64,000 nt of DNA from assembly GCF_001401155.1 (NCBI RefSeq), contig NZ_LJRO01000048.1:1-64000 (forward strand). The letters run 5' to 3'. Shown in pieces: positions 1 through 7,099 of this stretch. The stretch is from Pseudomonas tremae (GTDB lineage Bacteria; Pseudomonadota; Gammaproteobacteria; Pseudomonadales; Pseudomonadaceae). Positions within the stretch are counted from its first letter, which is position 1. Every line of letters begins with the position of its first letter. The position numbers and the translations under genes are program-made. The notes beneath the pieces are model-generated. The model was not told the DNA's origin and made no database searches. It was given only the letters and a program-made list of their open reading frames with translations.

Positions 1-20
1 GGGACTTGTTCGGAGATTCC
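1..20. mobile_element. Terminal inverted repeat of an IS5-family element (edge only)
   Basis: The first 20 bases read, in reverse complement, GGAATCTCCGAACAAGTCCC. This matches the general pattern of IS5-group terminal repeats (GGAA...GAACAAGTCCC). It is followed directly by CTAA at 21-24, which fits the YTAR target preferred and duplicated by IS5-type elements. The transposase would lie to the left of the window, so only the end can be seen. The identification rests on the terminal sequence alone. Confidence 0.5.
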
Positions 21-233
21 CTAAAGGGTCAGCGTCTGTAGAGTCGAATAATTGGAACGCTGGGGCAGAGCAGGGCCTCACATTAGGACATTTACATGTT
101 CCAGTGAGGCTCTATGTGCATTCCTACGTAGCGCTGACGGACGCGACGAGGACTTTGCGTACTGGCGCGGATGTTGATTGGCCTGCCTGCAGACCGGGGA
201 GCGCCTAATGCCCTTCGGGCAGTCGAGGTATGA

Positions 234-560
234 CTACCTGATATGAACCTCAAGCCAGCCGTTTGAAATAGTGCGAACGTTCCTCTCAAAATTATTAGAA
301 CCTAGATTGAAATTACGTTCGACGCCTAAATCAGGCCCATCAAGAAGCAGAACAACAGCGTGATCAGCATGTTCAGATCGAACATGATGACCAACATGAA
401 CATAAAGGGTGCCGCCTACACGGGTGCGGACCGCTATGGCAGGGACAAAATCCCAGCCTTGAAGGTCATATTTGACATGTACAGAATCGAGAAAAATGTC
501 GCCATCCTTGAGATTTTCGCCGCTGAAAGTGACATTCGCCTTGCCATCATAGCTGCTCAT
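234..560 (-). CDS. Small hypothetical protein (108 aa)
   Basis: I do not recognise this protein. The ATG at 560 has a good ribosome binding site (AAAGGACCTC) just upstream, and the 108 codons run to a clean stop. It is predicted soluble, with no signal peptide or membrane segment. Alternating hydrophobic residues and many Gly, Asp and His residues (for example LYVHVGHHVRSEHADH) suggest a beta-rich fold. It lies between an IS5 edge and an IS21-derived element, so it is probably accessory cargo. I see no Hrp box upstream. The opposite-strand frame at 360-566 is a shadow. Confidence 0.5.
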   Translation of the reverse strand: MSSYDGKANVTFSGENLKDGDIFLDSVHVKYDLQGWDFVPAIAVRTRVGGTLYVHVGHHVRSEHADHAVVLLLDGPDLGVERNFNLGSNNFERNVRTISNGWLEVHIR

Positions 561-655
561 TTTTGAGGTCCTTTGAGTACAAAAAGCAAGAGTAGCAGTC
601 GGATGAGTGAGAAAGGTAATTGCATACCCTATGTTGACAAACGGTAATAGCTACA

Positions 656-1148
656 TGTAGCGGCTCGCGTTTGAAACACGCGTGCTCGCAATCAGCGCCT
701 TTTTCGGCTCAGATTATTTGCGTGTATCCGGTGCAGTTGGCTCAGATTAACTGCATCCCAGCTCACGATATTTGCGACCAGCTCAAATTGCAGGTTGCCC
801 GGCTCACGCTTTTTGAAACTGAATGTGAGTGCAGAAACTCGTGGTAATACACATTTTCTAGAAGTTGAAATATGTACAGATTTGCTGGACTCGGTCACCC
901 CAGCCCTACCATGCCTGCGCCTAGAGAGCGGTTTTTGTCCAACAAACCCTCGTTTGTTGGACGTGCTAACCGGTGCTGGTTCAGTTGCAGCTAATGTGAG
1001 CCGGAAACGATGGAATGCAAGTCGATGCGGCTGAATGCAAGCTCGCTCGCAATTAATCTGAGCCAGACGGCTCCGTCAATCGCAGTTAACCTGAGCCGAA
1101 AATTGCGATGATTGCGAGCACGGCTGTTTTCGATTGCAAGCCGCTACA
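656..1148. mobile_element. Non-autonomous (MITE-like) IS21-family derivative
   Basis: The left end (TGTAGCGGCTCGCG at 656) and the reverse complement of the right end (TGTAGCGGCTTGC at 1148) form terminal inverted repeats that begin TG and end CA. Inside both ends the same motif, GGCTCAGATTA followed by TGC, recurs several times pointing inward: at about 706 and 738 on the left, and at about 1054 and 1093 in reverse on the right. Multiple internal end repeats of this kind are typical of IS21-family transposase binding sites. The roughly 490 bp element has no istA or istB reading frame, so it can only have moved in trans or is a deletion relic. I see no clear target duplication. Confidence 0.6.
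937..962. other. Perfect 10-bp inverted repeat inside the IS21-derived element
   Basis: GTCCAACAAA (937-946) and TTTGTTGGAC (953-962) form a perfect stem around the six-base loop CCCTCG. It lies in the unique centre of the element, outside the end repeats. No T tract follows, so it is not an obvious terminator. Confidence 0.6.
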
Positions 1149-1221
1149 CCTAGGCCCTTGTGGATAGGTCGCCTATCGCCCCTGATTAGGGGCTGAGGGA
1201 ATGATCATCGCGATGAAAACC

Positions 1222-2844
1222 TTACAACTGAAACTTGCTCACTTCCTGCTGCAGGCTGATGGCGAGGCTCTTCAAACCTCCGCTGGTTTTGAGCAGCTCC
1301 TGAACCGACAAGTTGTTTTGTTCGGACATCTGCGCCGACCGCTCTACATTACGTGCTACATCCTGGCTGGCTGCAGTCTGCTCACGTAAAGCGAAGGAAA
1401 TCTGATCAACCACTTGTAGTACTTTGCTTGAACTGTCACGGATCTCGATGATGGCCTGACCCGCAGTCCCGGCCATCTCGACGCCCTGGTTCACTTCCAC
1501 TACACCAGTGCGCATGCTTTCGACCGTCTCCCGGACACCCGCCTGAATTTTCTCGATCATGCCAGCGATCTCTTTGGTCGACTTGCCGGTGTTTTGAGCA
1601 AGCAGGCGCACCTCGTCGGCAACCACAGCAAATCCGCGACCTTGTTCGCCGGCACGAGCAGCTTCAATGGCGGCGTTAAGCGCCAGCAGATTGGTCTGAT
1701 CGGCGATGCCTTGGATAACACTGACAATCGACGAAATATGCTCAGAGTGCTGACCCAGATCTGCAACTTGAGCAGATGAGAGCTGCACAGTCTTGGCTAT
1801 GCCATTCATGCTCGACAGGGTATTTTCGATGACCTGTGCACCATCTTGGGATTGCTGACCTGAGCGGCTGGCAAGCTGGTGAGCCTCATCGGCGTTTTCA
1901 GAAACGTGATGAATACTGACAGTCAGCTCTTCGATGGTAGCAGCCATCATAGAGGCCGACGTTGACTGCTCTTGAATCGCTCCGGAAAGTTGCTCGGACG
2001 CCCCGGAAATCTGCTGCACGGCAACTACCAGTTGATTGGCTGCCTGGCTTATCTGTTGAATCATTTCACGCAAGCGGATTTGCATGCGGTCGAAGGCTTT
2101 GGGCAGCTCATCATGACTACTTGTATCGATCACAGTATCCAGTTTGCCGTTTGCAATTGCGGTGGCAGCATCAATCGCCAGTTGCAGGCGTGCTGTAGTG
2201 CTGCGCCCCAGTGCAGTAGCAAGGATTGCAGAGAGCAGCGCTGCTGCAAGGCCACCGTAGATCAATACCATGATGGCAAAATGTTTGGCGTCGACCATTT
2301 CCTGGCTCCTCGTCACAAGCAGCTTGTTCTCCGCAGCAGTGATCTCGGCAAGCGTAGCTCGCATGCCGTCCATCTTCGCTTTATCGGCGCCTGATGTAAC
2401 GAGCTTGTCCACTTCGTCAGAGGACGTGTTGCGCGCGGTCAGATCCCTGCGCATGGCGAGGATTTGATTGATATCTTCATCAAGCCAACGTTTCTGTGTC
2501 TCGCCAAGCGAGGCAAGTCGTCGCTGTTGCTCTGGATTATCCGCCGTCAAGCGCTTGAGCAAGTCAAACTCTTCAGAAAAGCGTTTTTGACCGGATATTA
2601 ACGGTTCCAGAAAAGCATCTTTCGAAGATATGACAAAACCTCGCATACCGGTTTCAATATTTACAAGCTGCTCAAGTGCCGACTGTGACGCGGCAAGAAC
2701 CTTATAACTATGAACATTATAGTCGGTCGCGTCTTCGACCTGTCCAAATCCTCGATAGGAGCTTGCGACCAAAGCGGCTATGAAGACGACAATGACGGTA
2801 AAACTAAAGTAAAGCTTTTGCGAAATACTAAGTTTGTCGAACAT
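1222..2844 (-). CDS. Methyl-accepting chemotaxis protein with CHASE3 sensor domain
   Basis: This is an inner-membrane chemoreceptor of about 540 residues. Its order is a short cytoplasmic N-terminus, TM1 (about residues 11-30), a periplasmic CHASE3-type helical bundle (about 37-175), TM2 (about 190-213), HAMP, and the MA signalling domain. The MA domain has the invariant hairpin tip for CheA/CheW ([20 protein letters not shown]). There is no C-terminal CheR-binding pentapeptide. I chose the ATG at 2844 because CAGGA lies 8 bases upstream and the protein then begins [11 protein letters not shown], as in relatives. The in-frame ATG at 2880 has no ribosome binding site. The ligand cannot be inferred. 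The gene stands alone among mobile DNA. Confidence 0.93.
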   Translation of the reverse strand: MFDKLSISQKLYFSFTVIVVFIAALVASSYRGFGQVEDATDYNVHSYKVLAASQSALEQLVNIETGMRGFVISSKDAFLEPLISGQKRFSEEFDLLKRLTADNPEQQRRLASLGETQKRWLDEDINQILAMRRDLTARNTSSDEVDKLVTSGADKAKMDGMRATLAEITAAENKLLVTRSQEMVDAKHFAIMVLIYGGLAAALLSAILATALGRSTTARLQLAIDAATAIANGKLDTVIDTSSHDELPKAFDRMQIRLREMIQQISQAANQLVVAVQQISGASEQLSGAIQEQSTSASMMAATIEELTVSIHHVSENADEAHQLASRSGQQSQDGAQVIENTLSSMNGIAKTVQLSSAQVADLGQHSEHISSIVSVIQGIADQTNLLALNAAIEAARAGEQGRGFAVVADEVRLLAQNTGKSTKEIAGMIEKIQAGVRETVESMRTGVVEVNQGVEMAGTAGQAIIEIRDSSSKVLQVVDQISFALREQTAASQDVARNVERSAQMSEQNNLSVQELLKTSGGLKSLAISLQQEVSKFQL

Positions 2845-3445
2845 TATATCAGTCCTGAAAAACGAGCCTTTCCCTGGCATGATTAGAGTGTTTTAGTCAT
2901 GCAGCGGCTACGGACTTCATTCCCTGCAGAGATAATGTCACTTGGCTATCATTATTGTGACACTTCTTGCTGCCACTGTGAGAAATTAATGTTTTCATGA
3001 GGCTAATTAACGCCTAATATCACAATAACTACTTGATATTTATAGCGATATATTTTGTATTAATGTAGTGGTCCGGTGGCGTTCGTTGGTCACAAAGTAG
3101 GAAAAGAGCAGAGCTTTGCCAAGACGTTATCCACCAGGACACTGCCCAAATGAATGCTCCGGCGGCCACCTTGAACGACAAATGATTGTGAACACCGGGT
3201 TGATGGTTCAGCTTACTGAGAGCGTGCAAGCAGAAATCGCAGCACACGGCGGTACGGATCAAGGCTCGGCTTTTGGGGTTCGGCCGTGCGAGGACAAGGT
3301 TGGACCTGACAGAAGTGCGGCTGAGGTGCCGTGGGTTTGTTGGCTGCTGTAATCCAGGATGACGAGTCACCCCATCCACCATCAGCTCCATTAACAACAG
3401 GAAAATTGTCCAGGTACACCTCGAACCGCGCCGGTCATAGAGGGT
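2845..3445. other. Intergenic stretch without a convincing gene
   Basis: Frames at 3029-3490 (minus) and 3116-3352 (plus) overlap each other, lack ribosome binding sites and match nothing I know. The minus frame also covers the Hrp box of hopH1. The only recognisable content is the csrA 3'-end remnant at 3073-3100, listed separately. Confidence 0.6.
3073..3100 (+). pseudogene. Remnant of the 3' end of a csrA/rsmA gene
   Basis: These 28 bases match the last 28 bases of the csrA-like gene (4595-4622) at 24 positions, including an unbroken run of 14 (CCGGTGGCGTTCGT). In the same frame they translate RWRSLVTK-stop, against RWRSSFTK-stop in the intact gene. Nothing upstream resembles csrA. The fragment is therefore either a broken second copy or the outer half of an attachment-site-like duplication that brackets hopH1. 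Confidence 0.6.
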
Positions 3446-3474
3446 GGAACTATCCTCCCACACGAAGCCACTTA
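3446..3474 (+). promoter_or_regulatory. Hrp box (HrpL-dependent promoter) of hopH1
   Basis: GGAACT at 3446-3451, a 16-base spacer, then CCACTTA at 3468-3474. This fits the HrpL consensus GGAACC-N15/16-CCACNNA with one mismatch. It lies 111 bp before the hopH1 start, in the right orientation and with no other gene between, so hopH1 should be expressed with the type III secretion system. Confidence 0.85.
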
Positions 3475-3585
3475 GCATCTCCATGATCACTGGATTACCG
3501 CCATGACGTCGTTGAAAACTCCTTGAGAAGTTTTAAAATCGTCACCTGATTTTTAGATTAACCCACTTAACCCCAAAGGAAGTTC

Positions 3586-4242
3586 ATGATTACTTCATCG
3601 CGATACCCAGGCATCTATATTGCACCTCTTAGCAATGATCCTGCTGCAGCGCACGCATTCAAAGAAAAGGCAGAGGAGGCTCTCGACCTTATCAGCGCCG
3701 GTCCCTCTGGCGATAAGCTGTTGCGAAAAATATCTACCCTTTACAGCCAAAAAGAAAGAAAAATTACCCTAAAAGAGATAGAAATAAATAACCAGTGCTA
3801 TACGGAACCAGTTCTGAGCAGGAGACAACTGGAAAAATACACGCCAAAAAATCATGACGAAAATACGTTCATTGCATCACACCTTTCACGAAAGGGGACC
3901 TTTACAAAGGGCGAAGGAAGCAACGCGATTATCGGCTGGTCGCCAGACAAAGCAAGCATCCGCTTAAATCAGAATGGCTCGCCTTTACACCTTGGGATGG
4001 ACAATGCGGACAAGATAACGTCCTTGGCTCATGAACTCGTACATGCTCGACATATTTTGAGCGGCAGCTCCTTAGCTGATGAAGGGGATCGCTATAATCC
4101 TCGCACTGGCTCTGGCAAAGAGGAGCTCCGTGCCGTTGGACTAGACAATTATCGTTATTCAACTACAAAGAAACCTTCAGAGAACTCCATCCGTGCCGAA
4201 CACGGGCTGCCTCTGCGAATGAAGTACAGGCCACATCAATAG
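3586..4242 (+). CDS. hopH1: Type III effector HopH1, M91-type zinc metalloprotease
   Basis: The 218-residue protein carries the zinc-binding motif HELVH at residues 149-153, with a likely third ligand in the following KEEL stretch (about 178-181). This is the arrangement of the M91 family, which includes the NleD effectors of enteropathogens. NleD cleaves host MAP kinases; a similar target here is inference. The N-terminus is rich in Ser, Pro and small residues with few acidic ones, as expected for a type III secretion signal, and there is no Sec signal. AAGGAAG precedes the ATG, and a Hrp box lies 111 bp upstream. The gene is AT-rich compared with the core genes to the right. hopC1, its neighbour in some P. 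syringae strains, is absent; a csrA paralogue and an integrase follow instead. Confidence 0.92.
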   Translation: MITSSRYPGIYIAPLSNDPAAAHAFKEKAEEALDLISAGPSGDKLLRKISTLYSQKERKITLKEIEINNQCYTEPVLSRRQLEKYTPKNHDENTFIASHLSRKGTFTKGEGSNAIIGWSPDKASIRLNQNGSPLHLGMDNADKITSLAHELVHARHILSGSSLADEGDRYNPRTGSGKEELRAVGLDNYRYSTTKKPSENSIRAEHGLPLRMKYRPHQ

Positions 4243-4397
4243 CCAAATTTAATTGAGGCTGATATTTCGCTGATCGCACTGATATTCAAATCTCCTTTGC
4301 GCGGTGTGAACAGCAAAGCAGCGCAATTTGCACGATTATCCAATCAATTAACGCGGCCGTCGTGCCAATGATGATTACTTCAACTACAGGGAATCGT

Positions 4398-4622
4398 ATG
4401 CTCCTTCTGACTCGCCGTGAGGGTGAAAATATTATGATTGGCGACAAAATTCAGATCCAAGTCCTAAGCGTTTCAGAGGACGCTGAGGAGGTATGTATCC
4501 AAATTGAAGCCCCGAATGTCGTTGCGGCCCAGTGCAGAGACGTTGATAGCGAAGTGACTGATCGAAAGCCGAGTCCTGTCATTACTCATAAGCGCCGGTG
4601 GCGTTCGTCGTTCACCAAATAG
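4398..4622 (+). CDS. csrA: CsrA/RsmA-family RNA-binding protein
   Basis: CsrA/RsmA proteins bind GGA motifs in mRNA leaders and control translation. The 74-residue product begins MLLLTRREGENIMIGDKIQI and continues with the family's five-strand core (VLSVSEDAEEVCIQIEAP). A basic extension (HKRRWRSSFTK) makes it slightly longer than the usual 61-65 residues. AGGGA precedes the ATG at 4398, and the in-frame ATG at 4362 would add a non-family leader. Its place between a type III effector and an integrase marks it as an accessory paralogue and not the housekeeping rsmA. It could tune effector or host regulatory mRNAs, but that is inference. Its last 28 bases recur at 3073-3100. Confidence 0.88.
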   Translation: MLLLTRREGENIMIGDKIQIQVLSVSEDAEEVCIQIEAPNVVAAQCRDVDSEVTDRKPSPVITHKRRWRSSFTK

Positions 4623-4655
4623 CAGTAAATAGCAGTCTGTAGCATGTGGTGAAAG

Positions 4656-5618
4656 TCAATATTTCACCTTATAGGTTGGCGAATCCTCGGGTCTGTTCTC
4701 CCGCCGATCATAGATCTTGGTTGTGCTGATGTTGGCATGGCCCAGCCAAGCCTGGACCTTGGCAATGTCGGCTTCATGCTCGAGGGCATTGGTCGCCGCT
4801 GTTGCACGGAGGCCATGCACGCCCAGTCCGGCGACCTGTCCCCCTGCCTTTTTGACATAGGCCTCGACCACGGTATAGATCCCGTTGGCCGAAACCCCGG
4901 CGCCTGTCAGCCTACCGCGTAGCGGTATGAACAGCGGCACCTTCCTGTCAGCCAAATGATGACCAGAACTTTCCAGATACAGGTGAATGCGCCCGGCCGC
5001 GATTGGATGCAGCGGTAGGTAGCGCACCTTTCCGCCCTTACCATGGATTTTCAAATGCTGAATACCGCGTCTCTCCTGGATATCGCTTACCTGCAGCTGC
5101 GCTGCTTCTTCGCGGCGCAGGCCGTGGTAGAGCAGCACCGCCAAAATGGCCCTATCGCGCAGGCCTTTCAGCGTGCTTTCGTCTGGGGCCTCAAGCAACG
5201 CCTTGGCCTGGTGATCGCCCAAGGCCGGAGTCTTGCCTTCGTTGCTTTCGATCTTCGGTCGTTTGACGCCATGGACCGGGTTACCGCCCGTGACTGCATT
5301 GCTGTCCAAGAGGTGATCAAAGAGGCTGGCCAGCGCGGCCAGTTTTCGGCGGATGGTGGCCCCGGCCAGGCCGCGTTGTTCCAGATCGGCGCGCCAGGCC
5401 AACACGTGCGACCGGGTGACCTGGCGAAAGTCGTCGGCGCTGGCCAGCCCTATAAAGGCAGAGAAATCGGTCAGGTCATTTTGATAGGCCCGGCGTGTGC
5501 GAGGGTTGTCAAGGTTGGCAAACCACTCGACCGCTGAGGGTACAGCCGCCAATTGCTGAAATTCGACGGCGGTCAGCCTGCGCGAGTCGTTTAAGACGAC
5601 TTTCGTCACATCCTGCAT
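4656..5618 (-). CDS. Tyrosine recombinase (XerC/D-like integrase)
   Basis: The 320-residue protein has an N-terminal SAM-like core-binding domain (about 25-110) and a complete catalytic domain: Arg168 (GLRREE), Lys in HGKGGK (about 194-197), His268 and Arg271 (HGLRATA), His294 (WLGHANI) and Tyr303 (KIYDRR). It should therefore be active. It is convergent with csrA, and a dif-like palindrome lies about 105 bp upstream of its start. Xer-like integrases beside single effector genes and toxin-antitoxin pairs are known from integron-like elements of P. syringae that insert in rulB. The gene set here fits that pattern, but no rulAB gene is visible. Confidence 0.9.
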   Translation of the reverse strand: MQDVTKVVLNDSRRLTAVEFQQLAAVPSAVEWFANLDNPRTRRAYQNDLTDFSAFIGLASADDFRQVTRSHVLAWRADLEQRGLAGATIRRKLAALASLFDHLLDSNAVTGGNPVHGVKRPKIESNEGKTPALGDHQAKALLEAPDESTLKGLRDRAILAVLLYHGLRREEAAQLQVSDIQERRGIQHLKIHGKGGKVRYLPLHPIAAGRIHLYLESSGHHLADRKVPLFIPLRGRLTGAGVSANGIYTVVEAYVKKAGGQVAGLGVHGLRATAATNALEHEADIAKVQAWLGHANISTTKIYDRRENRPEDSPTYKVKY

Positions 5619-5721
5619 GTAAATCCCTCGGTAGGGCTATCAATGATCACGAATTAAGATTTTAGTCACCAAAACGACGCCGCTGGTGAGCAGCGTACAC
5701 CATCAACAATACGCGTCAATA

Positions 5722-5749
5722 ATTGGTGATAACGTATTTTATCACCACT
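5722..5749. other. dif-like palindrome, candidate core recombination site
   Basis: GGTGATAA (5725-5732), a 6-base spacer CGTATT, then TTATCACC (5739-5746). Bacterial dif sites have two 11-bp Xer arms around a 6-bp centre, with ATAA and TTAT next to the centre, and this site has the same geometry. It lies upstream of the Xer-like integrase, where integron and Xer-element attachment sites are often found. A weaker related pair, TCACCA and TGGTGA separated by 12 bases, lies at about 5666-5689. The function is inferred. Confidence 0.45.
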
Positions 5750-5950
5750 TTAAGGGCGGGTTTTGAATGATCGTCTGAAAATCCTGCATGAAAAGGCTAA
5801 GCGACGAAAAGCGAACAAATGGACTACAAGAGGATTTAATTTGGACTGAATGTGGTCTATGATGCGTTGTCGTTCGAGATTCAGCTCGACATTCACTTTT
5901 AAAGTTGCAAGCGTGGTGCCCTGGCAAAGGGCGCCCCTAGGAAGGAACTC

Positions 5951-6199
5951 ATGCGAGTTGAAACAATTAGCTATCTGAAACGCAACGCAGCCGACCTGCC
6001 TCTCGATGAGCCACTGGTTGTCACGCAAAACGGTGTCCCGGCCTACGTGGTGGAGTCTTACGCGGATCGTAAGCGCCGCGATGAGGCCATTGCCTTGGTA
6101 AAGCTCTTGGCCATCAGTTCCCGCGAGTACGCCCAAGGCAAGCACTGTTCCACTGACGAACTCAAAGCCCGATTGAGCAGGAGGTTTGCTCACAAATAA
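5951..6199 (+). CDS. Type II antitoxin, StbD/Phd-YefM family
   Basis: The 82-residue protein has the Phd/YefM-type N-terminal DNA-binding fold ([20 protein letters not shown], then [13 protein letters not shown]). A charged, flexible C-terminus would wrap the toxin. GGAAGG precedes the ATG. The toxin gene starts 12 bp downstream, so the two are translated from one message. Such antitoxins usually repress their own promoter; the inverted repeat TCGAG-N6-CTCGA at about 5877-5892 could be an operator, which is inference. The pair may stabilise this integrase-bearing element. Confidence 0.88.
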   Translation: MRVETISYLKRNAADLPLDEPLVVTQNGVPAYVVESYADRKRRDEAIALVKLLAISSREYAQGKHCSTDELKARLSRRFAHK

Positions 6200-6211
6200 A
6201 TAGGAGCATAA

Positions 6212-6562
6212 ATGAATACGTTTGCACTACGCTTTACCGAGGTTGCCCAGCAAAGCATTGAAGATCAGGTCGAGCACCTGGCTATCACTCAGGGATTCTC
6301 ATCAGCTGCTCAACGCATAGATACCCTACTCGATGCCATCCAGGACAAGCTCCTGTCCACGCCGTTGGGCTACCCGGTCAGTCCTCAATTGAGTGAGCTG
6401 GGTGTACTGCACTATCGTGAGTTGAACACTGACGGATACCGGATCTTTTACGAGGTCATGGATTCTGATGGTATTACCGACATCGCCGTATTGCTCGTAT
6501 TAGGCGGGAAACAAAGTGTGGAGCAGGCTCTGATCCGCTACTGCCTGCTCCAGCCGATGTAG
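6212..6562 (+). CDS. Type II toxin, RelE/ParE superfamily
   Basis: The 116-residue protein has the ParE/RelE pattern: an N-terminal strand (FALRFTEVAQQSIEDQVEHLA), a helical hairpin, and the strands around HYRELNTDGYRIFYEV. The sequence alone does not tell whether it acts on ribosome-bound mRNA (RelE) or on gyrase (ParE). It has a ribosome binding site (TAGGAGC) and follows its antitoxin by 12 bp. The reading frame is intact, so the pair is probably functional. Confidence 0.85.
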   Translation: MNTFALRFTEVAQQSIEDQVEHLAITQGFSSAAQRIDTLLDAIQDKLLSTPLGYPVSPQLSELGVLHYRELNTDGYRIFYEVMDSDGITDIAVLLVLGGKQSVEQALIRYCLLQPM

Positions 6563-6667
6563 CTTTATATGGTATCGAAAAATTGCACAAATATTTTTTA
6601 AGGAAGCCCGATCGACAGCCGACCGGGCGGGATTCCTATCTGTGCAAACTTATGTTTGGTAGATAGG

Positions 6668-7072
6668 TTAATTCGTCGTTATGGACGAACTAACATACAG
6701 ATCAATATCTAATGAAGCACCTATACAACCAAGCCAATGAGTAATGAATTTTTCAAAATTCAAAGGTGGTGCACCGTTGGAGTAAACGGCACATGTAAGC
6801 TGGATTTCACATTCTGGGATTTCAGAAAAGCTTAAAAGCTTATCCTCTAGACCATTAAAGGTACGTATCATCCATTCGATATGGGTCATCAAATCTAAGT
6901 TTTTTGGTAATTTAGACTCGATGAACAAACCATTCTCGGTCTCAAGGATCTCAGTTTTCGATCTCTTATCGCCAGCAGCCCACATCTGGTCACCTTTAAC
7001 TCCTATTGAGACAGAGATCTCGTCTGGCCGAATATTCTTGCTTGTAAACACCAAGCGGACATGATTTTCCAA
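6668..7072 (-). CDS. DUF4279 protein, probable orphan immunity protein
   Basis: The 134-residue soluble protein fits DUF4279: the N-terminal pattern (NIRPDEISVSIGVKGDQMWAAGD), a central acidic helix with an aromatic pair, and a C-terminal strand pattern. DUF4279 genes often sit in immunity positions of polymorphic toxin loci. Translation would start at TTG 7072, with AAGGA eight bases upstream. That ribosome binding site and the 11 bases before the start are the same as those before the RHS toxin gene at 12150. The toxin-bearing RHS gene thus seems to have been deleted here, leaving its immunity gene on its translation signals. The immunity role is inference. Confidence 0.7.
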   Translation of the reverse strand: MENHVRLVFTSKNIRPDEISVSIGVKGDQMWAAGDKRSKTEILETENGLFIESKLPKNLDLMTHIEWMIRTFNGLEDKLLSFSEIPECEIQLTCAVYSNGAPPLNFEKFITHWLGCIGASLDIDLYVSSSITTN

Positions 7073-7099
7073 TGCTCAGATCCTTGAAACAGGGAGTGC

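Noticed and set aside
656..1148. CRISPR array in the repeat-rich segment
   Set aside because: The repeated GGCTCAGATTA motif occurs in opposite orientations at the two ends with uneven spacing, as in IS21 ends, not as regular repeat-spacer units. No CRISPR array was seen anywhere in the window.
3029..3490. 153-codon minus-strand frame upstream of hopH1
   Set aside because: No ribosome binding site, residue composition like random translation, and it covers the Hrp box and the csrA remnant.
6763..6775. 13-bp match (AAGGTGGTGCACC) to the region at the 3' end of tRNA-Arg, considered as the other attachment site
   Set aside because: It lies inside the DUF4279 coding frame, and the match stops before the conserved T-arm sequence that a real att copy would keep.
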